Of a stretch of DNA of 64,000 nt, positions 16,713 to 25,347 are shown one piece after another; the stretch's first letter is position 1, and each line of letters starts with the position of its first letter. Origin of the DNA: Haladaptatus pallidirubidus (GTDB taxonomy: Archaea > Halobacteriota > Halobacteria > Halobacteriales > Haladaptataceae); NCBI RefSeq assembly GCF_020700235.1, contig NZ_CP085305.1:62001-126000 (forward strand), given 5' to 3'. Both the position numbers and the translations under genes were made by a program. The notes under the pieces are model-generated. The model had not been told where the DNA came from. It searched no databases and was given only the letters and a program-made list of their open reading frames with translations.

Positions 16713-16934
16713 ATGGTCTCGCTCACAGATGTCGACAAAGAAATTCTCGAACTCCTTCGAGAAGGACGCGCCACGCAATCGTATATCGTCGATGAAACGG
16801 GTCGTTCGCGCCAATACATCCACAATCGTTTGGGTATCCTCGCTGCTGCTGGCTATCTTGAGAACATTCACGCGAAGACGGCATTGTATGAGTTAGTGGA
16901 TGATCCGCTTGCGGACGAGGAGAATGGAGGATGA
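16713..16934 (+). CDS. Small winged-helix DNA-binding protein
   Basis: This 73-residue protein begins MVSLTDVDKEILELLREGRA. The recognition-helix region, ATQSYIVDETGRSRQYIHNRLG, is typical of a winged helix-turn-helix, followed by a short wing (YLENIHAKTALYELV). It is the size of MarR/ArsR-like mini-regulators of haloarchaeal plasmids. The ATG at 16713 is chosen over an in-frame ATG eight codons upstream because the domain begins there. It is divergent from the pilin-like gene, with the palindrome at 16577 between them, and is followed on its own strand by a small membrane protein. Confidence 0.75.
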   Translation: MVSLTDVDKEILELLREGRATQSYIVDETGRSRQYIHNRLGILAAAGYLENIHAKTALYELVDDPLADEENGG

Positions 16935-16938
16935 GGCC

Positions 16939-17226
16939 ATGCAAATTCCACCGTTATCGATCAAGCCGCGAAACGAAACCGCACGGGAAGCAATGCGCCG
17001 ACATTTCGCGATATTCATCGGCCTCCTGAAGGTCGTTCTCGTCGGCAGCATTATTCAGATCATCGTCCTCGCCTGTGCGTGGGCGCTTGGTCGTCATGTA
17101 CTCCACTACTCCAGCACTGCCACTGGCTGGATGGTAATCCTCTCATGGTTCCTTGCCGCGTATTTCATCAAACTCTATGGGCGGAACATCTTCCCTGCGA
17201 ACGCCGACCAGTTCACCCGGATCTGA
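16939..17226 (+). CDS. Small two-helix membrane protein of the transfer module
   Basis: This 95-residue protein starts MQIPPLSIKPRNETAREAMR. It has two membrane helices (FIGLLKVVLVGSIIQIIVLA and GWMVILSWFLAAYFIKLYG) and ends FPANADQFTRI. GGAGG lies eight bases before the ATG at 16939, supporting this start over one five codons upstream. It follows the HTH gene by four bases. Its place suggests a role in the conjugation-like module. No family is recognised. Confidence 0.65.
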   Translation: MQIPPLSIKPRNETAREAMRRHFAIFIGLLKVVLVGSIIQIIVLACAWALGRHVLHYSSTATGWMVILSWFLAAYFIKLYGRNIFPANADQFTRI

Positions 17227-17236
17227 AACGCAGAGC

Positions 17237-18601
17237 TCACGCGATTTTTTCGCCGTCGAGAAACACGTTCGTGAGCGTTGCGCCTCCGTTCCGAATGACC
17301 CGGGCTTTCGTCGCATGCCACCCGGGCGTGTTGATCACGAAGTCTTTGACCGTCGCCTGGTCGACGCCTTCGTCGACGACCAGTGCCTTCATTGGTGTGT
17401 TCTTGATCGTCACCTCCACATTTTGGATCACTGCTTTCTCAACACCGTGCAACGCTGTGAGCGACCATCCGGTCGGCTTCTTCTGGACAATTTTCGTATT
17501 CGAGACCGTACACGTGCCATCGTCGATGTGAATCGGGCGCTGCTCGTAGTAGAACTCCCCGCCAAACGAGCGATCGGTCACAACTACACAGTTGTGGATT
17601 CGTGAGTTATCGCCGCCAATTCGGATATTCGACGCCTGGCTGTTCGCCGCAATACAGTTGATCACTTCGACCGTCCCGTTGCCCGTTCCAGGATGCCCAC
17701 CAATCACGTAAATACCGTTATCCGGCCACCCACCGAACAGTGAGTTCTCGACACGGAGATATCCTTGCGCCTTCGGATGCATCGTGATTCCCGACGTCGC
17801 CCATGAACGGCCCGCGTACGGGCCGCCGTCGTACGTGTCCCGGGTGTTAATCGTCTTCTGGTAGGTGAGGCCACCAAAGCGAAAATCAACGTTACTTACG
17901 CGGGCTCGGGCGTTCTCCGTTGCTGGGTGGACTCGAAGTGGTCCCTGACAGCCGAGCGAATGGAGGCCAACCTGGCGAAGCGAGCGAATGTCTGATGTTC
18001 CCGCTGTATGGTGGTTCAACACCTGCATTCCTTGGTTATCCCCGCGCCAATCGAGGGTAAACCCGCCGAACAGGAACTTCCCCCGATGCGGATTGTCTGG
18101 AATCCCGATTTTGAAGTGCTGGGCAGGACCGTGGAACTCACCCGCCGAGACATCGAAGCCTTTGATTGCATCCACTTTCCCGTGGACGAGCGTCGCGTTC
18201 TGCCCGATAATGCCGAGGTTACGAAGCCCGACGCGCCGAACCTGTCTGTTCATTTTGTAGCGTCCGGGTGGGAAATAGAGGAGCGTATCATTCCCGATCT
18301 CGCGCTGGATGACGGGCGAAGCGTCCTCATCACCAGTCGGGTCCGCGCCTGCCTTCGCCATGTTCACCACATTGCGGAACTCGCCACGCCATGGTGTGGG
18401 ATCGATTGATCCGAAATTACCATTCGTTGCGTTCGTGCTGTTGTTTGTCGGGCCTGTAGACGGAGCACTTCCGCCACTTGCGCCTGTTGGGAGGAGACAG
18501 CCCGATAGTGCTGTCGCTCCAACACTTGCGCCTGTCGCGAGAAATGCCCGTCAGCTGTGCGATTCGCGGTTACCTGTGTCAACGGTTGGAGGTGGTGTCA
18601 T
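17237..18601 (-). pseudogene. Beta-helix lipoprotein with nonsense codon in the Tat motif
   Basis: From the ATG at 18601 the frame reads MTPPPTVDTGNRESHS, then TGA (18553-18551), then RAFLATGASVGATALSGC. A single change of CGA to TGA would explain this: the lost codon is the first Arg of the twin-arginine motif, followed by a lipobox ending LSGC. Downstream the frame is open for over 400 residues, with a Thr/Ser/Asn linker and then a right-handed beta-helix of the pectate-lyase-like type, starting near NMAKAGADPTGDEDAS and showing many short N/G-rich turns (VINCIAANSQASNIRIGGDN). Without the stop it would be a surface-anchored polysaccharide-active or adhesive protein. The only remaining starts (GTG near 18370) lack a signal peptide. 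The family's substrate is unknown here. Confidence 0.75.
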
Positions 18602-18756
18602 AGGGGGAATCACTCGTGGTTCAGTGCAGGCGTTGTTCCTAGGATATGTTATTTAACCCATATAGATAAGTTTTTCGTGGGATATTTAGTTTATACATAT
18701 TGGTGTTTAGAAATGAGTCAAAAAGAGTACAAAATGCACTTAGACCGAACGACTAG

Positions 18757-18993
18757 CTATCGAGTGGTACTGGGAACGAGATCCCAGACTTTCTCCGTCG
18801 CGACATACTCGCTATCTTGTTCTTCGATGTATCCTTCTGCAAGAGCCTCAGCTATCGAATCATCGATATCGCCATCAAAGCGACCATGCTGGGTTGCAAT
18901 CACATCAATGTGGTCGCGATCAATTGTCGCACGGTTTTGCCCGCCCGTATTATGTTCGATAATCCGAGCGACGATTGCAGCATTCTCGCTCAT
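18757..18993 (-). CDS. Small hypothetical protein, possibly winged-helix
   Basis: This 78-residue acidic protein, MSENAAIVARIIEHNTGG, contains HIDVIATQHGRFDGDIDDSI followed by AEALAEGYIEEQDSEYVATE. The helix-helix-strand pattern could be a short winged helix, but I do not recognise the family. A near copy of the 17-bp palindrome lies at 19041-19057, about 48 bases upstream of the start, with a GATTTAACG box between. It may therefore be under that element's control. Confidence 0.55.
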   Translation of the reverse strand: MSENAAIVARIIEHNTGGQNRATIDRDHIDVIATQHGRFDGDIDDSIAEALAEGYIEEQDSEYVATEKVWDLVPSTTR

Positions 18994-19039
18994 ATCAAGT
19001 GGTAGTGCCCGAACGGCGTTAAATCGGTGGGCGATAGTA

Positions 19040-19058
19040 GTTAGTAGTGCATACTAAC
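19040..19058. promoter_or_regulatory. Palindrome-family site GTTAGTAGT-G-CATACTAAC
   Basis: The sequence matches the window's recurrent TTAGTATA-N-TATACTAA element with two central mismatches, and its outer bases GTTAGTA/TACTAAC pair exactly apart from the centre. It lies in the gap between the 78-residue gene and the GGGP synthase gene, upstream of the former. Confidence 0.45.
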
Positions 19059-19128
19059 CCACTAATGACTGCTTGCAGGCGCATACTCTCGATCGACGCG
19101 ATCACCACGTCGATGGGAGAGAGCACGA

Positions 19129-19842
19129 TTATGACTCGTGGTGCGCATCTGTTGCTCCTCGTACGGTTGCCTCAACTGCCTCAATACCAGCCTCATGGAG
19201 CACATTGTCGACAACAATTGTATCAGCGACACTTGCCATCTCGCAGGCCGACTCGTAGTCGTGAATTCCGCCACCATAGAAAAGCTGTGCTGATGAAAGT
19301 GCATCGCGTGCGGCAGCCACGATAGCTGAATTTCCGAGGGTGCCGGAATACTCGAGATAGACGATCTGCTGACCGAGGATCTGTTCGGCGAGTTCAGCAT
19401 AGGCAACGACGTCATCGACATCAAGGTCACAGCCCGCTTGCGTATAGGTCGCGACTGACGACTCCGAATTTAAAACAATGTACGCTACGGTATGCGTCAG
19501 TTCCCAGTCGATCGTCTCTGTCGAGCGTACCCACTCATGGTGAGCCCCTGTTACCCACGTTCTGTCACCGGCATTCAGGACAATTGGAATCAGATACCCG
19601 GTAAGAGTATCATGATGAAACTTGGTTGGGTGGTAGGTTGGTTCGACAAAGACGGGAATCTCGACGGAGACGAGTGCATCGAGGATTGACCGAACGCTGG
19701 ACTCTGTGACGTTCGTGGTACCACCAAGAATGATTGCATCTGTTCCTGTGCTCGCGATGCCAGCGTAGGAATCCCTATTGTGGAGTGTTTTGGCTGGATC
19801 GATCTTCTTGACGTGATCCCACTGCTCCCACACGCCCGTCAT
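19129..19842 (-). CDS. Geranylgeranylglyceryl phosphate synthase family protein
   Basis: This 237-residue protein has the TIM-barrel signatures of the PcrB/GGGP synthase family: KKIDPAK at 12-18, YLEYSG at 162-167 and YGGGI at 189-193. Such enzymes join geranylgeranyl diphosphate to sn-glycerol-1-phosphate, the first committed step of archaeal membrane lipid synthesis. Several positions look diverged (for example the PTYHPTKFHHD stretch near 68-78), so this may be a second, accessory copy. No other lipid gene is nearby. It precedes the divergent halolysin gene, with an A/T-rich gap of about 170 bases between them. Confidence 0.85.
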   Translation of the reverse strand: MTGVWEQWDHVKKIDPAKTLHNRDSYAGIASTGTDAIILGGTTNVTESSVRSILDALVSVEIPVFVEPTYHPTKFHHDTLTGYLIPIVLNAGDRTWVTGAHHEWVRSTETIDWELTHTVAYIVLNSESSVATYTQAGCDLDVDDVVAYAELAEQILGQQIVYLEYSGTLGNSAIVAAARDALSSAQLFYGGGIHDYESACEMASVADTIVVDNVLHEAGIEAVEATVRGATDAHHES

Positions 19843-19974
19843 AGTTCACTGTAGTGCCATCACACGCAAACCGTTTTCTCTCCGCTATACTCAAATTATT
19901 CGCGAATAACGCCCTCAATATTCCTAGTTCAGTTAAATATTTATTAGTTAATATTTTGTCTATTTCACATAGTA

Positions 19975-20010
19975 AATTATTTAAATTCATACTTGATAGT
20001 GTGGGTTGGT
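19975..20010 (+). promoter_or_regulatory. Likely promoter of the halolysin gene
   Basis: AATTATTTAAATT at 19976-19988 lies about 25 bases before the ATG at 20011, where a haloarchaeal TATA box is expected for a transcript that starts close to the codon. The flanking 100 bases are also very A/T rich. Confidence 0.45.
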
Positions 20011-21162
20011 ATGGTAAGGAAAGCCACTGGCGTTTCGCGACGAAATGTACTCAAACTCACCGGCGGTTCACTGGCAATGGCTGGAACGACCGGTCTCGCC
20101 TCCGCGGCCCCGACCGATAAGGTGGAAGTCAACATCGGGTTCAAAAGCCAACGTGGTCGCAACGCGGCGCTCAGCGCCGCGAATGATGTCGTTCGTGATT
20201 TCAACTCAATCAATGCGGTGACAATTCGAATCCCAAAGAAAGCAGTCTCAGGGCTTCAAAACAACCCGAACGTACGCTACGTCGAGGAAAACGGTCGGAT
20301 GCACGCGCTCGCTCAAACCCTCCCATGGGGCATCAACCGTGTTGATGCAGAAACCGCTCATTCAAATGGTGACACCGGAACAGGAGCGGACATCGCGATC
20401 CTTGACACGGGTATCGATGCCGACCACCCGGATCTCGAAGCCAACCTCGGCTCAGGCAAAGCGTTCGTCAGTTGTCGGGGTGGAAGCTGTGTTACCTCGT
20501 GGGACGACGACAATGATCACGGTACCCACTGTGCTGGTATCGCGGATGCCGTGGACAACAACCAAGGCATCGTTGGTGTCTCTACGGACGCAACGCTCCA
20601 CGCGGTCAAAGTTCTCGACAAGCGCGGCAGCGGATCGTTCTCCGACATCGCCGCCGGTGTCGAGTACGTCGCCGAGCAGGGCTGGGACGTCGGTAGCATG
20701 AGCCTTGGCGCATCGTCGGGGTCCGCCACACTCCGCGATGCCTGTCAGTATGCCGTGGATAACGGTGTCTTCCTCGTGGCCGCGGCGGGTAACTCGGGTC
20801 CGTGTTCGGATTGCGTTGGCTATCCTGCGGCCTATCCTGAAGTCATGGCTGTCAGTTCAGCGAATGACAGTGACGGTCTCTCGTCGTTCTCTTCGACCGG
20901 TTCGGAAGTCGAGATCGCTGCCCCTGGTTCGAGCATTTACTCGACAATCCCTGGTGGCTACGACACGTTCTCGGGCACCTCGATGGCCTGCCCACACGTC
21001 GCCGGTGCTGCAGGGCAGCTGATGGCCAACGGCGCTTCGAATACACAGGCTCGTGATACGTTGAAGAACTCGGCAGAAGACATCGGTCTCTCGGAGAACG
21101 AGTCTGGTGCTGGGTTCCTTGACGTTGCAGCCGCACTCGGATACGACTCCAGCGATAACTAG
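20011..21162 (+). CDS. Halolysin-type secreted subtilisin
   Basis: This 383-residue preproprotein starts MVRKATGVSRRNVLKLTGGS, a Tat signal with SRRNVLKL, so it is exported folded. A propeptide of the I9 type (about residues 36-100) precedes the catalytic domain. The S8 triad is visible: D132 in AILDTGID, H170 in DHGTHCAG and S324 in GTSMACPH, with oxyanion N261 in AAAGNSG. The domain is typical of haloarchaeal extracellular proteases. It ends soon after the catalytic domain and lacks the longer C-terminal extension found in halolysins such as R4. In-frame ATGs upstream at 19993 would lengthen the signal without benefit. Confidence 0.93.
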   Translation: MVRKATGVSRRNVLKLTGGSLAMAGTTGLASAAPTDKVEVNIGFKSQRGRNAALSAANDVVRDFNSINAVTIRIPKKAVSGLQNNPNVRYVEENGRMHALAQTLPWGINRVDAETAHSNGDTGTGADIAILDTGIDADHPDLEANLGSGKAFVSCRGGSCVTSWDDDNDHGTHCAGIADAVDNNQGIVGVSTDATLHAVKVLDKRGSGSFSDIAAGVEYVAEQGWDVGSMSLGASSGSATLRDACQYAVDNGVFLVAAAGNSGPCSDCVGYPAAYPEVMAVSSANDSDGLSSFSSTGSEVEIAAPGSSIYSTIPGGYDTFSGTSMACPHVAGAAGQLMANGASNTQARDTLKNSAEDIGLSENESGAGFLDVAAALGYDSSDN

Positions 21163-21755
21163 CCCCAAGCTTACTATCTTTATTCTCCCTTATCGGGTAC
21201 TCCAACTAAGCATTGCTCCACTTAGCATCCTTTGTAGTTCTACAACTTTACAAACACACCCAATTGAAGAATCGAGGTTAGTTCTCCTGACGACAACTAA
21301 CTCCCAGATCCCTCACTTGTCACTGATTTCTTTGGTTTCGATGTGACTTAGAAGACTCACAATACCCAAACGACGCTGATCGGACTGTTCGTAGCCACCA
21401 GTATTCGAGGTTGTATACGCCCGTCTCCGTTTGAGACTACTGGAGTAGGAGAAATCGTCGTTCAAACGGTGCTGGCAGATTGAGCGGACGAAATCTGCTT
21501 CCCAGAGGGCGTAGTGATAGCTGTTTCCACTTCTGCTTACGGATTTAGGCGGTAGAGGATCCGCTTCATGCTGAATAGTCGTGTTAGGATGTGGCAAATC
21601 GCACTTGGTAACCTCGTTTACGATATCACGTCGAAGGCCATGAGACACTCCGCGCTACTAGTAATAACCGAAACATACCAGATACGAAGACGATAGATAA
21701 CGGGCTTTTTCGGACGCTGCGTTACTCTTTAGCGGCATATACTTTTTTGATAGGA
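21163..21755. other. Gap; possible remnant on the minus strand
   Basis: A minus-strand frame at 21313-21648 encodes LPPKSVSRSGNSYHYALWEA and an Arg/Ser-rich tail. A related peptide, MPPKIVSGSENSHPHAL, can be read near 49720-49770. Both may be remains of one lost reading frame or of a repeated non-coding element. No other gene-like sequence was seen. Confidence 0.3.
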
Positions 21756-22049
21756 ATGGCCATCATGGCCGTGGCTCCGGACAATCAGTCCCCACTTGAT
21801 GGATTCGCTGATGTTGTTGTTACCCAGTGGGACTCTTTTGTACCGCTATCGAAGTGCTCTTGCTCCCCGAATCTCTCTTCATTGAACTCTGGATCGCTGC
21901 TATCGGTGTAAACTTCCTCGCCTCAGTTCTCGTCGGAACGACAGCGGCTTGATCTCGAACCCGGCGGCATATCAATAGTTATAGGATTTCTGATAATTGC
22001 TGTCATCCTCATTGTTACGTTCCTGCTGGTCGATGTCGCGTTGGCGTAG
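21756..22049 (+). pseudogene. Shattered small membrane protein
   Basis: An ATG at 21756 encodes MAIMAVAPDNQSPLDGFADV. The frame must shift near 21850 to continue as IEVLLLPESLFIELWIAAIG with VNFLASVLVGTTAA, then shift again near 21965 to give ISIVIGFLIIAVILIVTFLL before a TAG at 22047. The pieces would make a protein of about 95 residues with three membrane helices. Two or more indels make it a pseudogene. Confidence 0.5.
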
Positions 22050-22210
22050 AATATTTCCACACGCGATAGTATGATTTTCCGTCAGTTGACTTCGCTCCCA
22101 GGTGTGTAATCGTTAGAAGTCACGTAGATACCAATCGCATAATTATGTTTGAAAGTATTAACAATAGGTTCTACCCCCAGCGAGTTGTACCCTGAAGAGG
22201 GGAAAAGGGA

Positions 22211-22807
22211 ATGAGTTACTCACTTCCAGAGGAGTGGTTTATCAAGGATACACGAGTGAATGCAGCGGTTGCATGGATTTTCGCCGTCATTTTCGTTGCG
22301 ATCGCCATCGTGAGTTTCTTGCAGATACTGTTCGTTGAGATGGTGATGGCTGCTCTTGCAGCCTTCGTCGCCATCTCACCCGCTGTTGTCTACCGGTCGT
22401 GGACGCGGACCGTGCCCTGGCCACTGTTGCTCGTTGCGTCACTTCCGCTCCTAGTTAGAACGGTTCAGCCGACAACGTTCAGCGAACTCGTGACCGGCGT
22501 GAGTGTTGCGACTCTTGCGATGCTCATCGTCGTCGCACTTGAACTGACGTCGGCGGTTCGAATGACGCCACGGTTCGCGGTGGTTTTCACCGTTATTGCA
22601 ACACTCGCGACCGCTGGATTCTGGGCTGTGGGGTCGGCGGTTTCGGCGGCGTATCTCGGCACAGAGTTCATCAAGACGAACGACGAACTCATGGTGATTT
22701 TCACCGAAATGCTCGTTGCAGGAGTACTTACTGGACTCCTCTTCCGGTGGTATTTCCGCCGTCGACTCGCCGCAAACGTTGAACAACCACCAGAGGTGAC
22801 GGCATGA
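22211..22807 (+). CDS. Polytopic membrane protein, first of a coupled pair
   Basis: This 198-residue protein starts MSYSLPEEWFIKDTRVNAAV and has about five or six membrane helices spread over residues 20-185. The end is hydrophilic (RRRLAANVEQPPEVTA). GAGGGGAAAAGGGA upstream includes a good ribosome-binding site. Its stop overlaps the start of the next gene (ATGA at 22804), so the two are translated together. The family is not recognised beyond being a haloarchaeal membrane protein. A shared function with the YjdF-like partner is inferred. Confidence 0.75.
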   Translation: MSYSLPEEWFIKDTRVNAAVAWIFAVIFVAIAIVSFLQILFVEMVMAALAAFVAISPAVVYRSWTRTVPWPLLLVASLPLLVRTVQPTTFSELVTGVSVATLAMLIVVALELTSAVRMTPRFAVVFTVIATLATAGFWAVGSAVSAAYLGTEFIKTNDELMVIFTEMLVAGVLTGLLFRWYFRRRLAANVEQPPEVTA

Positions 22808-23466
22808 GTTTTCGCACCCGTGTCCATGTCTCAGGTCGCCGGGAAGGACAACTGGTTCGATTCCTTCAACTGGCAATGGCTGGCATCCTAGTCATCGGCC
22901 TATTGCGCGGAAACAGCGGTATCGCGGTCAACGCTGGTGTCGGCCTGCTCGTTACGTTCCTCCCTGCACTGTTGGAACGCAATTACCACATCACGATGAG
23001 TGTCGGCATTGTGCTCTGGATCACGGTCGCGATGTTCCTGCACGCGTTCGGGACGTTATCGTTGCCTGCACTGGGGTTCCTGAGCCCGTACCAGTCGACG
23101 TGGTGGTGGGATCACATGACCCACGCGCTCTCGTCATCGCTGGTCGCTGGAGCGGCGTACGCAGTGACGCGAGCGCTCGAGGAGCACACAGAGTACGTTG
23201 AGATGCCACCGAAGTTCATGTTCGTCTATATGTTGCTCTTCGTCATGGCGTTCGGCGTTATCTGGGAGCTCATTGAATTCTATATCGGTGTTGTGTCGAC
23301 TCTCATCGGCGGCGAGAAGATTCTCACCCAGTATGGACTGGACGATACAATTCTCGACCTGATCTACAATTCAATCGGTGGATTGCTCGTTGCGATTCTT
23401 GGCACAGCATACCTGACTGATCTCGCTGACCAACTTCGGATGCGAATGGAATCCACAGATCAATAA
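22804..23466 (+). CDS. YjdF/DUF2238-like membrane protein
   Basis: This 220-residue protein has six or so membrane helices and the features of the YjdF (DUF2238) family: WWWDHMTHALSSSLVAGAAY near residue 98, FGVIWELIEFYIGV near 150 and DDTILDLIYNSIGG near 180. The acidic and histidine residues inside the membrane are conserved in that family, but its biochemical role is not established. It overlaps the preceding gene by four bases. Confidence 0.78.
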   Translation: MSFRTRVHVSGRREGQLVRFLQLAMAGILVIGLLRGNSGIAVNAGVGLLVTFLPALLERNYHITMSVGIVLWITVAMFLHAFGTLSLPALGFLSPYQSTWWWDHMTHALSSSLVAGAAYAVTRALEEHTEYVEMPPKFMFVYMLLFVMAFGVIWELIEFYIGVVSTLIGGEKILTQYGLDDTILDLIYNSIGGLLVAILGTAYLTDLADQLRMRMESTDQ

Positions 23467-23682
23467 CAGTTAGTGCGAGGAGAAGCGTTCCCAATGATCT
23501 TCGGTGTGCTATTTTCTTGGTTCGTCCATCGGTCTACCGCAGTAGCCTACCGACGGTGGCCAGTAGGTATCGGGGTTATACATTATTGGATATACCGCCA
23601 GAATAGTGCTCGTCGGCATACTCTCGGTTCGTCACTCACCGTGAACGTCCAAGATCGCGACCGTCGGGGTGGCTTTCTTCGA

Positions 23683-24300
23683 TCACCCCGTGAGGTTGTT
23701 GATCGTGATAGCGATGAAAAACAGGAGGACAACCTCGTTGATGATCCAGGAGTTCGTTTCCATCCAGTCACGCGCTTTCGGCAGGGACGCCTCTGCCCGG
23801 TCACCAAATGCGAGCAAGATTAGTGATGGGATCGCCAGAATCAAGAGTGTAAGTCCGATAAACGGGAGGGCATCTGTCCAGGGTGCCTCTTGCGCCGCGA
23901 GATATGAACCGACGGCGGCGGACGTGAGGAGATCACTCGGGAAAAATCCCATCAGGAGGAATCCAAGCCTGAACGAGAACCGTGGGTTTGCCGATGTGAG
24001 CTTCGCCATCCATTTTGGCGGCTCTGTCTCCCCTCTCGTCCGGAAGACGTTTACCATCGCCACCAGGAGCAGGACGAGAATGATACCATAGAGTGTATTG
24101 TTCGTTGTGCCTTGTCCAAGTGCGATATCACCAGCGAAGTAGACGAGAGTCACGACCAGGGAGATCGAGATTGCGGCACCGAGGACGTATGCGGCGGAGT
24201 TCTGTCGCCAGTTTTCACTCGTCGCGAGGAAGATGGCGCTGAGAATCTGTGGCCCCGCGACCATCACAAACGCCAGTGGAAGAACATCGAGAAAGCTCAT
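23683..24300 (-). CDS. GAP/Sap-like LysE-type membrane protein
   Basis: This 205-residue protein starts MSFLDVLPLAFVMVAGPQIL and has six membrane helices, with a cytoplasmic loop FRTRGETEPPKWMAKLTSAN near the middle and a second-half motif LGFLLMGFFPSDLLTSAAVG. This pattern is that of the GAP (Sap) family, related to LysE exporters, known from mycobacteria for glycolipid addressing and from haloarchaea as uncharacterised proteins. The substrate is unknown. The gene is convergent with the YjdF-like gene. Confidence 0.75.
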   Translation of the reverse strand: MSFLDVLPLAFVMVAGPQILSAIFLATSENWRQNSAAYVLGAAISISLVVTLVYFAGDIALGQGTTNNTLYGIILVLLLVAMVNVFRTRGETEPPKWMAKLTSANPRFSFRLGFLLMGFFPSDLLTSAAVGSYLAAQEAPWTDALPFIGLTLLILAIPSLILLAFGDRAEASLPKARDWMETNSWIINEVVLLFFIAITINNLTG

Positions 24301-24744
24301 AGTGATCTCTCTACCTACTCCCCAAATTTTGTGATGGGCAGCTCATCACGAATCGAATTGTGGCGGTCATTTCGCAGTCTCCGTATCTCTACGTCATACA
24401 CGACGATAATTGGACGCTTTCTCACTACTCCTCATGCCGTCGCAGTGGTGGTCAATGAATAGTACAAAAAATGATAGATTGTTCATAGAAATCTTGCTCT
24501 TCCGTGTCCCTCCAACCTACAATTATCGGGAAAATACAGTCATTACCTGTGCTTTGACAAATAAACAAAGGGATTTATTATTGTCCTGTAGTCGAATGAA
24601 AGAAATATCCTTGGCGGCGAGAGCACGTGGTAGGCAATACTTACGTCCAATTATGGTAGGGACAGTTCACAAATGCCACCTCGTGTTTGAGCCGTGCTTG
24701 AATGGGAGAATCGGGAAAACTGCGCCGATCCCCATTGCAGGGAA

Positions 24745-25224
24745 TCACCCCGAGTGACTGAGCTCGCCGCGTTCTTCGATCAGTAAATCAACGATTTTCT
24801 TGGACAATCCGATCAAGACGGAACCGACAAAGAGACCGAGGAACCCGAAGACGGCCACACCACCGAAGATGCCTAAGATGAGGAGTCCAGAGTTGAGGCG
24901 CGCACCGCGTTGCATCGCAAGTGGTCTAATGAAGTTGTCCGACCCGCTAATGGCGAGGGAACCGTACACGAGTAGTCCCAGCGCTTCTGGAATGCTGCCA
25001 ACGAAGAGGAGATAAACCACGGCCGGAATCCAGACGAATGAGGCCCCAATCACTGAGAGTAGCGACAGGACGAACGTGACCACGCCCCAGAAGACGAGGT
25101 TGTCGAATCCGATGACGAGGAACCCAAGGACTGTCAGTATCGCCTGCACGCCGGCAACGATGACGTTGCCGACTACTGCGGCCCACAGGAGGTCGTCAGT
25201 GCGTGCGATCAGTTTGGTCGTCAC
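24745..25224 (-). CDS. AI-2E family transporter, N-terminally truncated
   Basis: The 159 residues match the second half of AI-2E family transporters (DDLLWAAVVGNVIVAGVQAI, then FVWIPAVVYLLFVGS and NFIRPLAMQRGARLN). Full-length members, such as the neighbour at 25348-26529, have about 350-390 residues. The frame is open a little further upstream (to about 25272) and then meets a stop, so the first half is missing. It may be a relic from duplication of, or recombination with, the adjacent gene. If translated, the start would be GTG at 25224. Confidence 0.7.
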   Translation of the reverse strand: MTTKLIARTDDLLWAAVVGNVIVAGVQAILTVLGFLVIGFDNLVFWGVVTFVLSLLSVIGASFVWIPAVVYLLFVGSIPEALGLLVYGSLAISGSDNFIRPLAMQRGARLNSGLLILGIFGGVAVFGFLGLFVGSVLIGLSKKIVDLLIEERGELSHSG

Positions 25225-25347
25225 GTCTGGGTCAAACGGAGCGGCTGTTCGAACCCAGGTGACGAACTGCTCTCAATACGAACGACGAGTGGGATAGCAC
25301 CGTGAATACTCTCACTTCAGTACGACGAACTGAAACATCCCGGCTTT

